Of a DNA stretch of 64,000 nucleotides, positions 26,194 through 34,754 are shown one piece after another. Position 1 is the first letter of the stretch. Every line of letters starts with the position of its first letter. The stretch comes from Kineosporia aurantiaca JCM 3230 (GTDB lineage: Bacteria > Actinomycetota > Actinomycetes > Actinomycetales > Kineosporiaceae): contig JODP01000003.1 of assembly GCA_000719025.1 (NCBI GenBank), positions 434,001-498,000 on the forward strand. The letters run 5' to 3'. The notes beneath the pieces are model-generated. The model made no database searches. It saw only the letters and a program-made list of their open reading frames with translations, and was not told the DNA's origin. Made by a program: the position numbers and the translations under genes.

Positions 26194-26421
26194 ATGATCG
26201 ATGCCACGGGACGACTCGTCAGGGACATGTTCTTCGTCTTCGTCGACATGGTGAACTGGCTCTGGAACAAGCTCTGGAAGTTCAACCGGTCCGCGGCCGG
26301 CGCGATGCTGCCTGGTCAGCATCGTGGCGTGCAGTCGATGGTGGCGCTGCTGGCGGTCTGCGGCGAGATCGTCGGACTCTGGGTCTTCCTGGTGCACTGG
26401 GCCGACCAGCACCCGCTCTGA
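26194..26421 (+). CDS. small membrane protein, unknown function
   Basis: A 75-residue protein with an amphipathic Trp-rich N-terminal part (MVNWLWNKLWKFNRS) and one hydrophobic helix (about 49-68) near the end. A CAGGGGGAC ribosome binding site lies a few bases before the ATG. A strong terminator directly follows, which supports a real short transcription unit. A GACAAT box in the 144-base gap upstream could be its -10. No family recognised. Confidence 0.6.
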   Translation: MIDATGRLVRDMFFVFVDMVNWLWNKLWKFNRSAAGAMLPGQHRGVQSMVALLAVCGEIVGLWVFLVHWADQHPL

Positions 26422-26429
26422 GCAAAAGC

Positions 26430-26465
26430 CCGCGGGGCCGGGACCCGAAGGTCCCGGCCCCGCGG
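26430..26465. terminator. strong bidirectional terminator
   Basis: A perfect 16-bp stem, arms 26430-26445 and 26450-26465, with loop CGAA. It lies between the convergent 75-residue protein gene and the lipoprotein gene. No T-run, as is common in high-GC genomes. Confidence 0.85.
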
Positions 26466-26475
26466 CTGGAGCGGA

Positions 26476-27663
26476 TCAGAGCTGACCGTTGGCCAGACCC
26501 TTGAGGCTGTCCGGCGGGATCAGGTTGAAGATGCCGGCGATGTCGACCGCGGTCGCGTCGGTCGGCACCTGCACCGCGCTGGCGTCCGGGTCGACGGCCA
26601 GGTCGACGGCGAGCTTCGCGCCCGCCACCGGCTTGTCCATGAACTGCACCAGGTCGACGTTGATGCCGGTGAGCTTGTCGTCGTCCACCCCGACGGTGAA
26701 GACCAGGTTGTCGTTCGGCGCCTGCTTGAGGTCCTTGCGGAAGTCCGCCGCGGCGTCCTTACCCATCAGGGCGACCAGGTCGTCCTGGACGGCGTCGGCC
26801 GTCTTCTCGTAGGGCACGGACACCTGGTAGCCGCCGTCGGTGGCGGTGACCACCGAGTCGGCGTCGTACGAGGCCTGCAGGTCGGTGACCAGCTTGGTCA
26901 GCTTGGCCGGGTCGGCGGCGGCGCCGGCCGCGGTGCCGTTGGTGGCCTCCGAGGAGAGCTGGTCGAGCAGGCCGTCCTTGTCCAGGATCTGGACGGTCTT
27001 GACCAGGTCGAGCGAGACCCACTTGCCGTCGAGCACCTTCTGCACCGGGGTGGAGAGGATGGGCGGCAGCTGGCCGAGCGAACCGGAGACACTGGAGAGG
27101 TTCTGGCCGGCCATGTCGGCGATCTTCTGCGCGTCGGCCCGCAGGTAGATCACGCCGTCCTTGGTGGCGAACTCGAAGAGGCCGGAGTTGTCGGAGACCA
27201 CGGACATGGCGAAGGAACCGGAGTTCTTCATCGCGTCCTCGAAGGCCTTCGGGTCCTTCAGCAGGTTCTGGTTCGACGTGGTGGTGGCCGTCTTCTGCAC
27301 GTCGGCGAAGGTCTTGCCGTCCGGCGCGGAGACGTTCATCGTCACCTTGCCGTTGGCGACCTGGTTGAACGTCTTCAGGTCGGAGGCCGAGAGCTTGTCC
27401 TTCTGCGGCTCGGCGGCGTTGATCTTGGCCAGGTCGGCCTCGGTGGTGTCCAGCTTCAGGGTGAAGCCGACGTTGGACGACTTCTCCAGGTTGTCGAAGG
27501 CGGCCTGGACCTTTTCCTTCGGGGTACCGGCCGAGCTGGCGGCCTTGCTGCCGGATCCGGTGCCTCCGGTGCTGCTGTCCGAGCTAGATCCGCAGCCGCT
27601 GATCCCGACTGCGGCCACCAGGCCGAAGCCTGCGAACGTCATGACTTTGGAACGCGTGGTCAC
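26476..27663 (-). CDS. secreted lipoprotein, LppX/LprG-like
   Basis: A 395-residue lipoprotein. A signal peptide ends in the lipobox ISGC with the lipidated Cys at residue 24, followed by a Ser/Gly/Thr linker. The rest is a mixed alpha/beta protein with two similar-looking halves, in the style of actinobacterial LppX/LprAFG-like lipoproteins. The GTG at 27663 is taken as start; an ATG eight codons in is possible but would remove the basic N-region. It is divergent from the EtfD-like gene. Substrate unknown; family assignment tentative, lipoprotein call firm. Confidence 0.8.
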   Translation of the reverse strand: MTTRSKVMTFAGFGLVAAVGISGCGSSSDSSTGGTGSGSKAASSAGTPKEKVQAAFDNLEKSSNVGFTLKLDTTEADLAKINAAEPQKDKLSASDLKTFNQVANGKVTMNVSAPDGKTFADVQKTATTTSNQNLLKDPKAFEDAMKNSGSFAMSVVSDNSGLFEFATKDGVIYLRADAQKIADMAGQNLSSVSGSLGQLPPILSTPVQKVLDGKWVSLDLVKTVQILDKDGLLDQLSSEATNGTAAGAAADPAKLTKLVTDLQASYDADSVVTATDGGYQVSVPYEKTADAVQDDLVALMGKDAAADFRKDLKQAPNDNLVFTVGVDDDKLTGINVDLVQFMDKPVAGAKLAVDLAVDPDASAVQVPTDATAVDIAGIFNLIPPDSLKGLANGQL

Positions 27664-28065
27664 TACCCCACCCCTAGCTGTTATCTGCTGTTGGTCCGGT
27701 TTTCGGCCCTTAGCCGTCCGCCCGGGAACTTGACGGTATCGGACGGATGCACAGCCTCAGCACAGTTCCCGTCAATCGGGTCAGCACCGAAGCGTGATCT
27801 CCAGACGTGCCCCTGGAGCTTCCCGTTGCATCGGTTCGCAGGATTACTTCTCTGAACTACGAACACTCTGTCCTGATGAACTGCGTGCACGTCAATTTGA
27901 TACCCGGATAGACTCGAATGCCATTCCGATTCCGGACATTCAACCCATCGGCTGAGACCTGGGCCACAGGACGGGTGGGTTCCCGGGGTTTGGCCGTACG
28001 TAAGCTGGATCCCGTACCAGCCAGCGCGTATCCCGGCGCGTTTCCTGACAGGAGTACCACCCGGA
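27664..28065. other. divergent intergenic region, promoters not resolved
   Basis: About 400 bases between the lipoprotein gene (minus) and the EtfD-like gene (plus), with slightly lower GC than its surroundings, as expected for two promoters. No convincing -35/-10 pair, riboswitch or short gene was found by eye. Confidence 0.4.
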
Positions 28066-30303
28066 ATGAACACTCCGCTGCAGATCGCGGTCATCGTGGT
28101 GAGCCTTGCCCTCACCGCGGCGGGGGTCGCCCTGCTGACCCGCGCCGCCGCGTCCATCGTGCAGGTGGTCCGGCTCGGTGAACCGGACCGGACCCGCACC
28201 GGTGACCCCGGGGCGCGCACGACGACGCTGGTGCGGGAGTTCCTGGGGCACACCCGGATGGCCCGGCTGCCGGTGGTGGCGGTCGCCCACTGGTTCACCA
28301 TGGTCGGCTTCGGTTTCCTGTTCTTCACCCTGGTCACCGCCTACGGCCAGATCTTCGACCCGCACTTCACACTGTGGCTGGTCGGCGCGTTCCCCCCGTA
28401 CGAGTGGGTGGCCGAGGGGCTGAGCGTGATCGGCACCGTCGGCATCCTGACCCTGATCGCGATCCGGCAGAAGCACCACCCGCGCCGCGAGGGCCGGTCC
28501 TCCCGGTTCTTCGGCTCGAACTTCTGGCAGGCCTACTTCGTCGAGCTGGTCATCCTCGGCGTGATGGTCTGCATCCTGCTGCTGCGCAGCCTGGAGTACG
28601 CGCTGGACGCCGAGCACGCCGACGCCCTGCACTACCCGTTCGGTCAGATCCTCGGCTCGGCGTTCGACGGGCTCTCGGCCGGCACCCTCGAGAACCTGAT
28701 CGTGCTGATCGCCGGGATCAAGATCGTCATCTCGATGACCTGGGCCGTCACCATCGGCCTGAACACCACGATGGGGGTGGCCTGGCACCGGTTCCTGGCC
28801 TTCCCCAACATCTGGTTCAAGCGCAACCCCACGCCCACCCGGGTGGGTCCCTCGACCACCAGCCTGGGCCCACTGCAGCCGATCTCGATCAAGGGCCAGG
28901 TGCTCGACTTCGAGAACGTCGATGAGCTCGACGAGGACGCGGCACTCGGCGTCGGCGCGGTCGAGAAGTTCACCTGGAAAGGGCTGCTGGACTTCTCCAC
29001 CTGTACCGAGTGCGGGCGGTGCCAGAGCCAGTGCCCGGCCTGGAACACCGACAAGCCGCTCTCGCCGAAGATGCTGATCCTCTCGCTGCGCGACCACCTG
29101 CACGCCAAGGCGCCCTGGTTGCTGGCCAGTGAAGAGGCCCGCAAGGACAGCCCGTCCGAAGCCCGGGCGCACGCCGAGCGCCCGCTGATCGGCGACACCG
29201 GCTACTCGGTGGAGGACCCGCTGTCCGCCTACAACACCGAGTCCGGGGTGATCGACCCGGACGTGCTGTGGTCGTGCGTGACCTGCGGGGCCTGCGTCGA
29301 GCAGTGCCCGGTCGACATCGAGCACGTCGACCACATCGTGGACATGCGGCGCTACCAGGTGCTGATCGAGTCGGCCTTCCCGAACGAGCTGAACGGCCTG
29401 TTCAAGAACCTGGAGAAGAACGGCAACCCGTGGGGCCTCAAGCCCCGGCTGCGGATGGACTGGGCCAAGGGCCTGTCGTTCGAGATCAAGCAGGTCGGGG
29501 TCGACATCGAGGACCTGACCGAGGTCGAGTACCTGTTCTGGGTGGGCTGCGCCGGGGCCTACGAGGACCGGCAGAAGAAGACCAGCGCGGCCATCGCCGA
29601 ACTGCTGAACGAGGCCGGCGTGCAGTTCGCGGTGCTCGGCGACGGCGAGTCCTGCACCGGTGACTCGGCCCGGCGCTCCGGCAACGAGTTCCTGTTCCAG
29701 CAGCTGGCGATGCAGAACGTCGAGGTGCTCAACGAGTCCAGGGCGCAGAAGATCGTGGTCTCCTGCGCCCACTGTTTCAACACCATCCAGAACGAGTACC
29801 CGCAGCTCGGCGGCAACTACGAGGTGGTGCACCACACCCAGCTGCTGAACCGCCTGGTCCGGGACAAGAAGCTGACCCCGGTGGCGCCGATCGAAGGGGG
29901 CACCACGAGTACAGCGACGTACCACGACCCCTGCTACATCGGCCGGCACAACGGCATCTACGAACCGCCCCGTGAGCTGATCGGCTCGCTGCCCGGGATC
30001 GAGCTGAAGGAGATGCCGCGCAATCAGGAGCGGGCCTTCTGCTGCGGGGCCGGCGGGGCGCGGATGTGGATGGAGGAGAAGATCGGCAAGCGGATCAACC
30101 TGACCCGCACCGAGGAGGCCGTGGCCACCGGGGCCGACACCATCGCCGTGGGCTGCCCGTTCTGCCGGGTCATGCTGTCCGACGGGCTCACCGCCCAGCA
30201 GTCCGAGGGGGCCGCCCGCGAGGAGGTCCAGGTGCTGGACGTCGCGCAGATGCTGCTGGCCGCGGTGCAGCGCGGCAAGGAGCCCGAGGCGGTCGAGCAG
30301 TAG
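28066..30303 (+). CDS. etfD: membrane iron-sulfur oxidoreductase, EtfD-like
   Basis: A 745-residue protein with about five membrane helices in the first 250 residues, two 4Fe-4S ferredoxin motifs (CTECGRCQSQCP from C313 and CVTCGACVEQCP from C404), and two CCG-type domains (SCAHCF and HDPCYIGRHN...CCGAGGARMW). This architecture matches mycobacterial Rv0338c/EtfD, which passes electrons from electron-transfer flavoprotein (fatty-acid oxidation) to membrane menaquinone. ATG at 28066 follows ACAGGAGT. It stands alone and is closed by a terminator. The etfA/B partner genes are not in the window. Confidence 0.9.
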   Translation: MNTPLQIAVIVVSLALTAAGVALLTRAAASIVQVVRLGEPDRTRTGDPGARTTTLVREFLGHTRMARLPVVAVAHWFTMVGFGFLFFTLVTAYGQIFDPHFTLWLVGAFPPYEWVAEGLSVIGTVGILTLIAIRQKHHPRREGRSSRFFGSNFWQAYFVELVILGVMVCILLLRSLEYALDAEHADALHYPFGQILGSAFDGLSAGTLENLIVLIAGIKIVISMTWAVTIGLNTTMGVAWHRFLAFPNIWFKRNPTPTRVGPSTTSLGPLQPISIKGQVLDFENVDELDEDAALGVGAVEKFTWKGLLDFSTCTECGRCQSQCPAWNTDKPLSPKMLILSLRDHLHAKAPWLLASEEARKDSPSEARAHAERPLIGDTGYSVEDPLSAYNTESGVIDPDVLWSCVTCGACVEQCPVDIEHVDHIVDMRRYQVLIESAFPNELNGLFKNLEKNGNPWGLKPRLRMDWAKGLSFEIKQVGVDIEDLTEVEYLFWVGCAGAYEDRQKKTSAAIAELLNEAGVQFAVLGDGESCTGDSARRSGNEFLFQQLAMQNVEVLNESRAQKIVVSCAHCFNTIQNEYPQLGGNYEVVHHTQLLNRLVRDKKLTPVAPIEGGTTSTATYHDPCYIGRHNGIYEPPRELIGSLPGIELKEMPRNQERAFCCGAGGARMWMEEKIGKRINLTRTEEAVATGADTIAVGCPFCRVMLSDGLTAQQSEGAAREEVQVLDVAQMLLAAVQRGKEPEAVEQ

Positions 30304-30370
30304 GGCCAAGGGCAAGGTCACTGAGGACGCCGGTGAGGACTCGGGTGGGTCGGGACCGGCAAACGAAAGT

Positions 30371-30401
30371 CGGCGCCGAGCGTGGTTCACGCTCGGCGCC
30401 G
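30371..30401. terminator. terminator between etfD and csrA
   Basis: A perfect 14-bp stem, CGGCGCCGAGCGTG (30371-30384) and its complement (30388-30401), with a three-base loop, then TCCTTCATT. The genes converge here, so it may serve both. Confidence 0.85.
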
Positions 30402-30428
30402 TCCTTCATTCTGGTTCTGGTTCGTCCC

Positions 30429-30992
30429 TCAGACGTCCCCGTGACCCGGCCGCGGGATCGGACCGATCGGACCCGGCTTGGGAACACCTGACCTCGGTGG
30501 TGCAGGAACCGGTCGCGGGGTGCGCATCGTCGTGACCCCATGTTCCTCGGGCTGCCCCGCCGCCCCGGAGCCGGGCGGGGCCGGCACCGGGCGCGGTGTT
30601 GCTGCACCAGCACCCGGTGCCTGAGCTCCGGCCGACGCCGGGGACTCCGGCGGCGGGGACGAGGGGGGACCGGGCTTGGGTGCCGGTGGCCGGCCCGAAC
30701 CTCCCGAAGAACGACGATCTCCCGATTGACGCTGCGGCGTCGTCGGGCGCGGCACGACCGGACGAGCCAGACGACGCAGCCTCTCGGCCACCTCCTCCAG
30801 GCTCTCCCCGGAAGCCGCCGCAGCGGCATTCGCGGCCTGGACCTCGGCGTAGACCTCCGCGCGATGCACCTGGATGCTGCGCGGGGCCTCGATGCCGAGG
30901 CGAACGGTGTCTCCCCGAACATCGAGGACCACGACTCGCACGTCGTCCCCGATGACGATGCTCTCGCCAGCTCGGCGTGTCAGTACCAGCAC
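30429..30992 (-). CDS. csrA: CsrA translational regulator with long Pro-rich tail
   Basis: A 187-residue protein. Residues 1-60 are a full CsrA (MLVLTRRAGESIVIGDDVRV, VRLGIEAPRSIQVHRAEVY), the dimeric protein that binds GGA sites in mRNA leaders. CsrA is normally 60-75 residues; here about 120 residues rich in Pro, Gly and Ala follow, with the motif TPRPVPAPP twice. The start is GTG after a GGGAGGGAG ribosome binding site. It is the last gene of flgN-flgK-flgL-fliW-csrA. FliW is the known CsrA antagonist in Gram-positives. The tail may bind partners or tune FliW contact; this is inference. Confidence 0.93.
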   Translation of the reverse strand: MLVLTRRAGESIVIGDDVRVVVLDVRGDTVRLGIEAPRSIQVHRAEVYAEVQAANAAAAASGESLEEVAERLRRLARPVVPRPTTPQRQSGDRRSSGGSGRPPAPKPGPPSSPPPESPASAGAQAPGAGAATPRPVPAPPGSGAAGQPEEHGVTTMRTPRPVPAPPRSGVPKPGPIGPIPRPGHGDV

Positions 30993-31094
30993 CGCGGCTC
31001 CCTCCCTGGACCCCGTTGGATCGCGAACAGTTAGGGGCCGCGACCACGGCCGACTTCAGGCCGTGAGGAGAGGCTAGCGGATAGTAAGCACCGA

Positions 31095-31523
31095 TCAACC
31101 CAGAGGCGCGCGCACCGGCCAGTCGGTTCCGGTCAGGATGACCTGGGCGGCGGCCCGGTTCCGGGCATTGATCACCATCGGTGCCAACAGGTTGGCGGTC
31201 GTGCTCTTGGCGTCCTCCCCGGGGGTGAGGACGGTCAGGATCAGCGCGTCCGCGGCGGACTCCAGGCCGAGCTGTTCGCAGTCCTGGTCGTCCAGCTCCA
31301 CCACGTAGTCGCTGAAGAAGATCGCCGGCGTCGTGACGACGAACCGGACGTCCGGACGCTCCAGACTCCGCAGCTCGGAGATCAGGCTCTCCCGGTCGTC
31401 GAGCCGGGCCAGCGCAAAGTGCCGCAGATCGCTGAACCCGGGGATCGGCCGGATGAAATTGATCTCGGGGACGTCCGTCTCGGTCGTCCCGGAATTGCTG
31501 TTGGTGAGAAGAGCAGGATGCAT
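31095..31523 (-). CDS. fliW: flagellar assembly factor FliW
   Basis: A 142-residue FliW, the small beta-barrel protein that sequesters CsrA and is itself bound by unassembled flagellin, so that flagellin translation matches export. Visible family parts are IPGFSDLRHFALARLDD, VRFVVTTPAIFFSDYVVEL and the late LLAPMVINARNRAAAQVIL. It sits 102 bases upstream of csrA on the same strand, the usual pair. The first 18 residues are a polar extension. It is preceded by flgL in the same operon, separated by a 9-bp hairpin. Confidence 0.93.
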   Translation of the reverse strand: MHPALLTNSNSGTTETDVPEINFIRPIPGFSDLRHFALARLDDRESLISELRSLERPDVRFVVTTPAIFFSDYVVELDDQDCEQLGLESAADALILTVLTPGEDAKSTTANLLAPMVINARNRAAAQVILTGTDWPVRAPLG

Positions 31524-31542
31524 GGACCTGTCACCCCATCCT

Positions 31543-31568
31543 GGTGCCCCGCCGGAAAACGGGGCACC
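31543..31568 (-). terminator. hairpin between flgL and fliW, possible partial terminator
   Basis: GGTGCCCCG (31543-31551) and CGGGGCACC (31560-31568) form a 9-bp stem. On the minus-strand transcript the loop begins TTTT. It could lower fliW-csrA levels relative to flgL. It could also stabilise the 3' end of the flgL message. Confidence 0.45.
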
Positions 31569-31612
31569 GCTTGGCTCCGGTACGCGCGGTTGCGCGCACC
31601 CTTAACTGGCGG

Positions 31613-32470
31613 TTACTGCAGGAAATCGAGGAGGGACGTCTGGTTGATGCGGGCCGTCACGCCGAGGGCGGCCTGGTAGGCCACCTGCTGCGAGGCGAAC
31701 TCGGTCAGCACCTGGGCGTAGTCGACGCCCTCGTTCTCGGCGAGGGACGTCTGCAGGTCCGCGTTCTGCGCGGAGATCGCGGTCTGGCTGGAGGTGACCC
31801 GGTTCTCGATCGCGCCGACCTGGCCGTTCGCGGTGATCACGCTCTGCATGATCGCGTCGAGGTCGGGCAGGCTGTCGGCCGCGTCGCCGTTCAGCACGCC
31901 GTCGGCGATGGTGTCCAGCACTCCGCTGAAATCGCCGGCGCCGATGGTGGAACCGGGTACGTCGATCCGGATCGAGGAAGCCGCGTTCAGCCGCACGGTG
32001 ACCGGGTTGTCGTCACCGATGTAGGCCCCGGAGGCGTCCACCGCGCCGGTCGGGGAGGTTCCCCCGAAGATCGAGCGGCCCTGGTACTGGGTGTTGTACA
32101 GGCCTTGCAGCTCACTCTTGATCTGCGTGACCTGGGCCGAAAGAGCCGCCCGGGAGTCCGCGTTCGTGGTCGTGGTAGTCGCGATGACGTTGCTGCGTAC
32201 CTGGGTCAGCCGGGTGTAGATCGACTGCAGGGTGCTGTCCACCGTCGCGAGCTGACCGTTGGCGAAGTCCGCGTTGCGCGAGTACTGCGTGTTCGCGGCC
32301 TGCTGGTTGCGGATCTGGATGGAGATCGCGGTGCCGGTCGGGTCGTCGCTGGCCTTGTTGATCCGCTTGCTGCTGGCCGCCTGCTCCTGCAGCCGGGCGG
32401 CCGCGGTCTGGGCGCGTTGCAGCGAGGCGAGGGACTGGTTCGCCTGACCGAGCTGCGTGACTCTAGCCAT
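31613..32470 (-). CDS. flgL: hook-filament junction protein FlgL
   Basis: A 285-residue FlgL (HAP3). The N-terminal D0-like helix has SSKRINKASDDPTGTAISIQIRNQQ and the C-terminal helix ends with LTEFASQQVAYQAALGVTARINQTSLLDFLQ, both flagellin-like. FlgL links FlgK to the filament and is exported late. It starts one base after the flgK stop. Length and content are ordinary for the family. Confidence 0.93.
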   Translation of the reverse strand: MARVTQLGQANQSLASLQRAQTAAARLQEQAASSKRINKASDDPTGTAISIQIRNQQAANTQYSRNADFANGQLATVDSTLQSIYTRLTQVRSNVIATTTTTNADSRAALSAQVTQIKSELQGLYNTQYQGRSIFGGTSPTGAVDASGAYIGDDNPVTVRLNAASSIRIDVPGSTIGAGDFSGVLDTIADGVLNGDAADSLPDLDAIMQSVITANGQVGAIENRVTSSQTAISAQNADLQTSLAENEGVDYAQVLTEFASQQVAYQAALGVTARINQTSLLDFLQ

Positions 32471-32471
32471 T

Positions 32472-33899
32472 TCAGGACACCATTCCGATCAGGGACTGGA
32501 GCATCTGGTCCGCCGCGGTGATCACCCGGGCGTTCGCCTGGAAGGAGCGCTGGAAGAGGATCATGTTGGTGAGTTCCTCGTTCAGGTCGACCCCGGACTC
32601 GGAGTCCACCGCGGCCTGGGCGGTGGAGACGATCCCGGTCTGTGAGTCGATTGCGGTCTCGAGGCCCTGCACCTTGGTCCCGATCGAGGTGACCAGGCCG
32701 GAGTAGACCGACTGCGGGGCGGTGGCTCCACCCAGCGCCTGGGACATCGCGCTCGCGCTGACCAGGTCACCGATCCTGACGGCGTTCGAGCCGTCGGTCG
32801 AGGGCCCGGCGATGGACGAGACCCCTAGTTCATCGGGCGAAGTCACCGCCACCGTGAGCCCGGCGGCCCCTTCACCGGTGAAGAAGTCCCCGGCTGGAGT
32901 ACCGTCGAGCGTGTAACCCTGGCTGTGGATGGCGTTCACGCCGTCCCGCAGGCCGTTCGCGATGGTGTCCAGAGTGGCGCTGATGTTCGGAAGGTCGGTG
33001 TTCAGCGCGGAGAGCACGCCGGCCGCCTGGCCACCCGAGGGGGTGGCCGTGACCCCGCCGACCTTGAGGCTCAGCGGACTGTCGGTGACGTCCTGGATCG
33101 TGCTGGCCCCGGAGATCGTCATCGGGGTGTAGGCGTTGCCGGAGACCAGGGTCACGCCCCCGACCGTCACCTGCACGGTGCCGTCGTCGAGGTTGTCGGC
33201 CCGGGCCCCGGCCAGTTTCACCACCTGGGTGACGGCCGCGTCGCGCTGGTCGATCAGCGCGTTGATGTTGTTGCCGCCGGCCTGGCCCTGCATGATCTGC
33301 TGGTTCAGGTCGGCCACCTTGGCCACCGCGTCGTTGACCTGGGTGACGATGCCGGTGAGGTTGGCGTACTGGTTCTGGAACTCGGTGGCCACCCCCTGGG
33401 ACAACGAGTTCAGGTTGGCGGCCACGGTCTGGCCCTGCTCGATCACCACTCCGGCGGCGGCGCCGTTGTAGACCGGCTGACCGGTGCCGGCCGAGTCGGT
33501 GACGGTCGGGTTGTTGCCGAGATTGGCCCAGTCGCCGAAGAACTCGTTCATCACCCCGCCCAGACCGGTGTCCGTCGGCTCCTGCAGCTGGCCCTGGATG
33601 TTCTCCAGGGGGGCGGCCTGGGCCGAGAGCGCCTCCTGCTTGCCGGTCGCCTCGTTCAGCGCGGCCTGCTTGAAGGTGCTGCCGATCCGTTCCACGCCGA
33701 CGACCTTGACGCCCATGAACTGGGCGCTGTTGCCGGTGTAGACGTTCGTACCGGGGGCCGTCTGCTGACTTTCCAGGATCACCCGCTGGCGGACGTATCC
33801 CGGTGTACTGGCATTGGCGATGTTCTGACTGATCACATTCAGCGCCTGCTGAGACGCCTGCAACCCGGTCAGTCCGTTGCCCAGGATGTTGAAACTCAT
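32472..33899 (-). CDS. flgK: hook-filament junction protein FlgK
   Basis: A 475-residue FlgK (HAP1). It begins with the rod/hook-type segment NGLTGLQASQQALNVISQNIANASTPGYVRQRV (motif across residues about 7-40) and ends with the matching helix LTNMILFQRSFQANARVITAADQMLQSLI. It forms the first junction layer on the hook. The middle is a variable outer domain. It lies 4 bases after flgN, its export chaperone, and 1 base before flgL. Confidence 0.95.
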   Translation of the reverse strand: MSFNILGNGLTGLQASQQALNVISQNIANASTPGYVRQRVILESQQTAPGTNVYTGNSAQFMGVKVVGVERIGSTFKQAALNEATGKQEALSAQAAPLENIQGQLQEPTDTGLGGVMNEFFGDWANLGNNPTVTDSAGTGQPVYNGAAAGVVIEQGQTVAANLNSLSQGVATEFQNQYANLTGIVTQVNDAVAKVADLNQQIMQGQAGGNNINALIDQRDAAVTQVVKLAGARADNLDDGTVQVTVGGVTLVSGNAYTPMTISGASTIQDVTDSPLSLKVGGVTATPSGGQAAGVLSALNTDLPNISATLDTIANGLRDGVNAIHSQGYTLDGTPAGDFFTGEGAAGLTVAVTSPDELGVSSIAGPSTDGSNAVRIGDLVSASAMSQALGGATAPQSVYSGLVTSIGTKVQGLETAIDSQTGIVSTAQAAVDSESGVDLNEELTNMILFQRSFQANARVITAADQMLQSLIGMVS

Positions 33900-33903
33900 G
33901 CGA

Positions 33904-34401
33904 TCACAGCACCCGATCGATGACGGCGGGCAGACGCCCGGCTACGGAATCGGCATGGCCGGTCGCGTCGTAACCCACCGCCTGGTGGGGAGTGAGCGAA
34001 CCGAGAGAGTTCATTGCGGCCTCGACCAGCGCCATGCCGCTGCTGATCATGGTCTTGTTGGCGTCCGCCAGGCCGTGCAGCTCGGCGGTCAGGGCGATCA
34101 GGGCGGCCCGGTGTTCCAGGAGCACCCCGGTCCACGGCGGCTGGGCGGCGGCCGCCAGGTCGGACAGCCCGCTGCCGGCCGGCAGGCCGAGCTCCGCCGC
34201 GGCCCGGTCGGCCGCCTCGCCGCGCTGGAGTTCCAGCACCTGCAGGTCCTCGACGACCGTCTCCACCTCGGAGACAGCAAAAGCAATCCGGTTCATCCGG
34301 CCGGCCGCGAGCAGCAGCTGCTCACACTCCAGGCGGTAGCAAAGCCGCTCGATCAGCTCTCGCTGGCGCCAGAGCACAGCGGCAAGATCGGGAAGGCTCA
34401 T
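33904..34401 (-). CDS. flgN: FlgN-family export chaperone
   Basis: A 165-residue, mostly helical protein with heptad-like Leu/Ala spacing (LWRQRELIERLCYRLECEQLLLAAGRMNR, split in the family core). It sits directly upstream of flgK, which is the substrate of FlgN. The ATG at 34401 is preceded by GGAG nine bases away; longer versions of the frame lack such a site. It is the first gene of the minus-strand operon, behind a sigma-28-type promoter candidate. FlgN is poorly conserved, so context carries much of this call. Confidence 0.8.
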   Translation of the reverse strand: MSLPDLAAVLWRQRELIERLCYRLECEQLLLAAGRMNRIAFAVSEVETVVEDLQVLELQRGEAADRAAAELGLPAGSGLSDLAAAAQPPWTGVLLEHRAALIALTAELHGLADANKTMISSGMALVEAAMNSLGSLTPHQAVGYDATGHADSVAGRLPAVIDRVL

Positions 34402-34754
34402 CGGGAAATCTCCAATAGAACGGTTTTTCGTTCGGAAGTCAGATCGGCGCCGGCGACGCGATGCTGACCGGTGCGGTGCGGGATTCATCCGCCCGGCGGC
34501 TTCCCTTTCACCGTCCGTAGCGCTTCGCACCGCACTGCCCCCACCGTGTTGCCCAGGCGTACCCGACCGGAGCACCCACGGCCGGGTGCTTGCAAAGCCT
34601 GTCGGCATCCGGATGGCCGACCTGAGGGCTTGAACGGCAACCTTTCGTCCCTTCGCCCGGTGTCCGGGCGCCGAAGATTGCTCCGTCGGGGTACACGTGC
34701 GGAAAACCCCTGTAGGACGGTCGAGCCGGAGCACGGATCGGTCGAAGACCAAGT
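34402..34754. other. divergent intergenic region between flgN and fliA
   Basis: About 350 bases. It holds the flgN promoter candidate (34441-34467). No clear promoter for fliA could be named and no short gene with a ribosome binding site is supported. Confidence 0.5.
34441..34467 (-). promoter_or_regulatory. candidate sigma-28-type promoter of flgN operon
   Basis: Read on the minus strand: TCAG (34467-34464), 15 bases, GCCGATCT (34448-34441). The -10 keeps GCCGAT. It lies 40 bases before the flgN ATG, at a normal leader distance, and would drive flgN-flgK-flgL-fliW-csrA. Confidence 0.5.

Noticed and set aside
31543..31568. GGA in a hairpin loop near fliW as a CsrA site
   Set aside because: The GGA is on the plus strand, while fliW and flgL are transcribed from the minus strand, so the mRNA loop reads TTTTCCGG.
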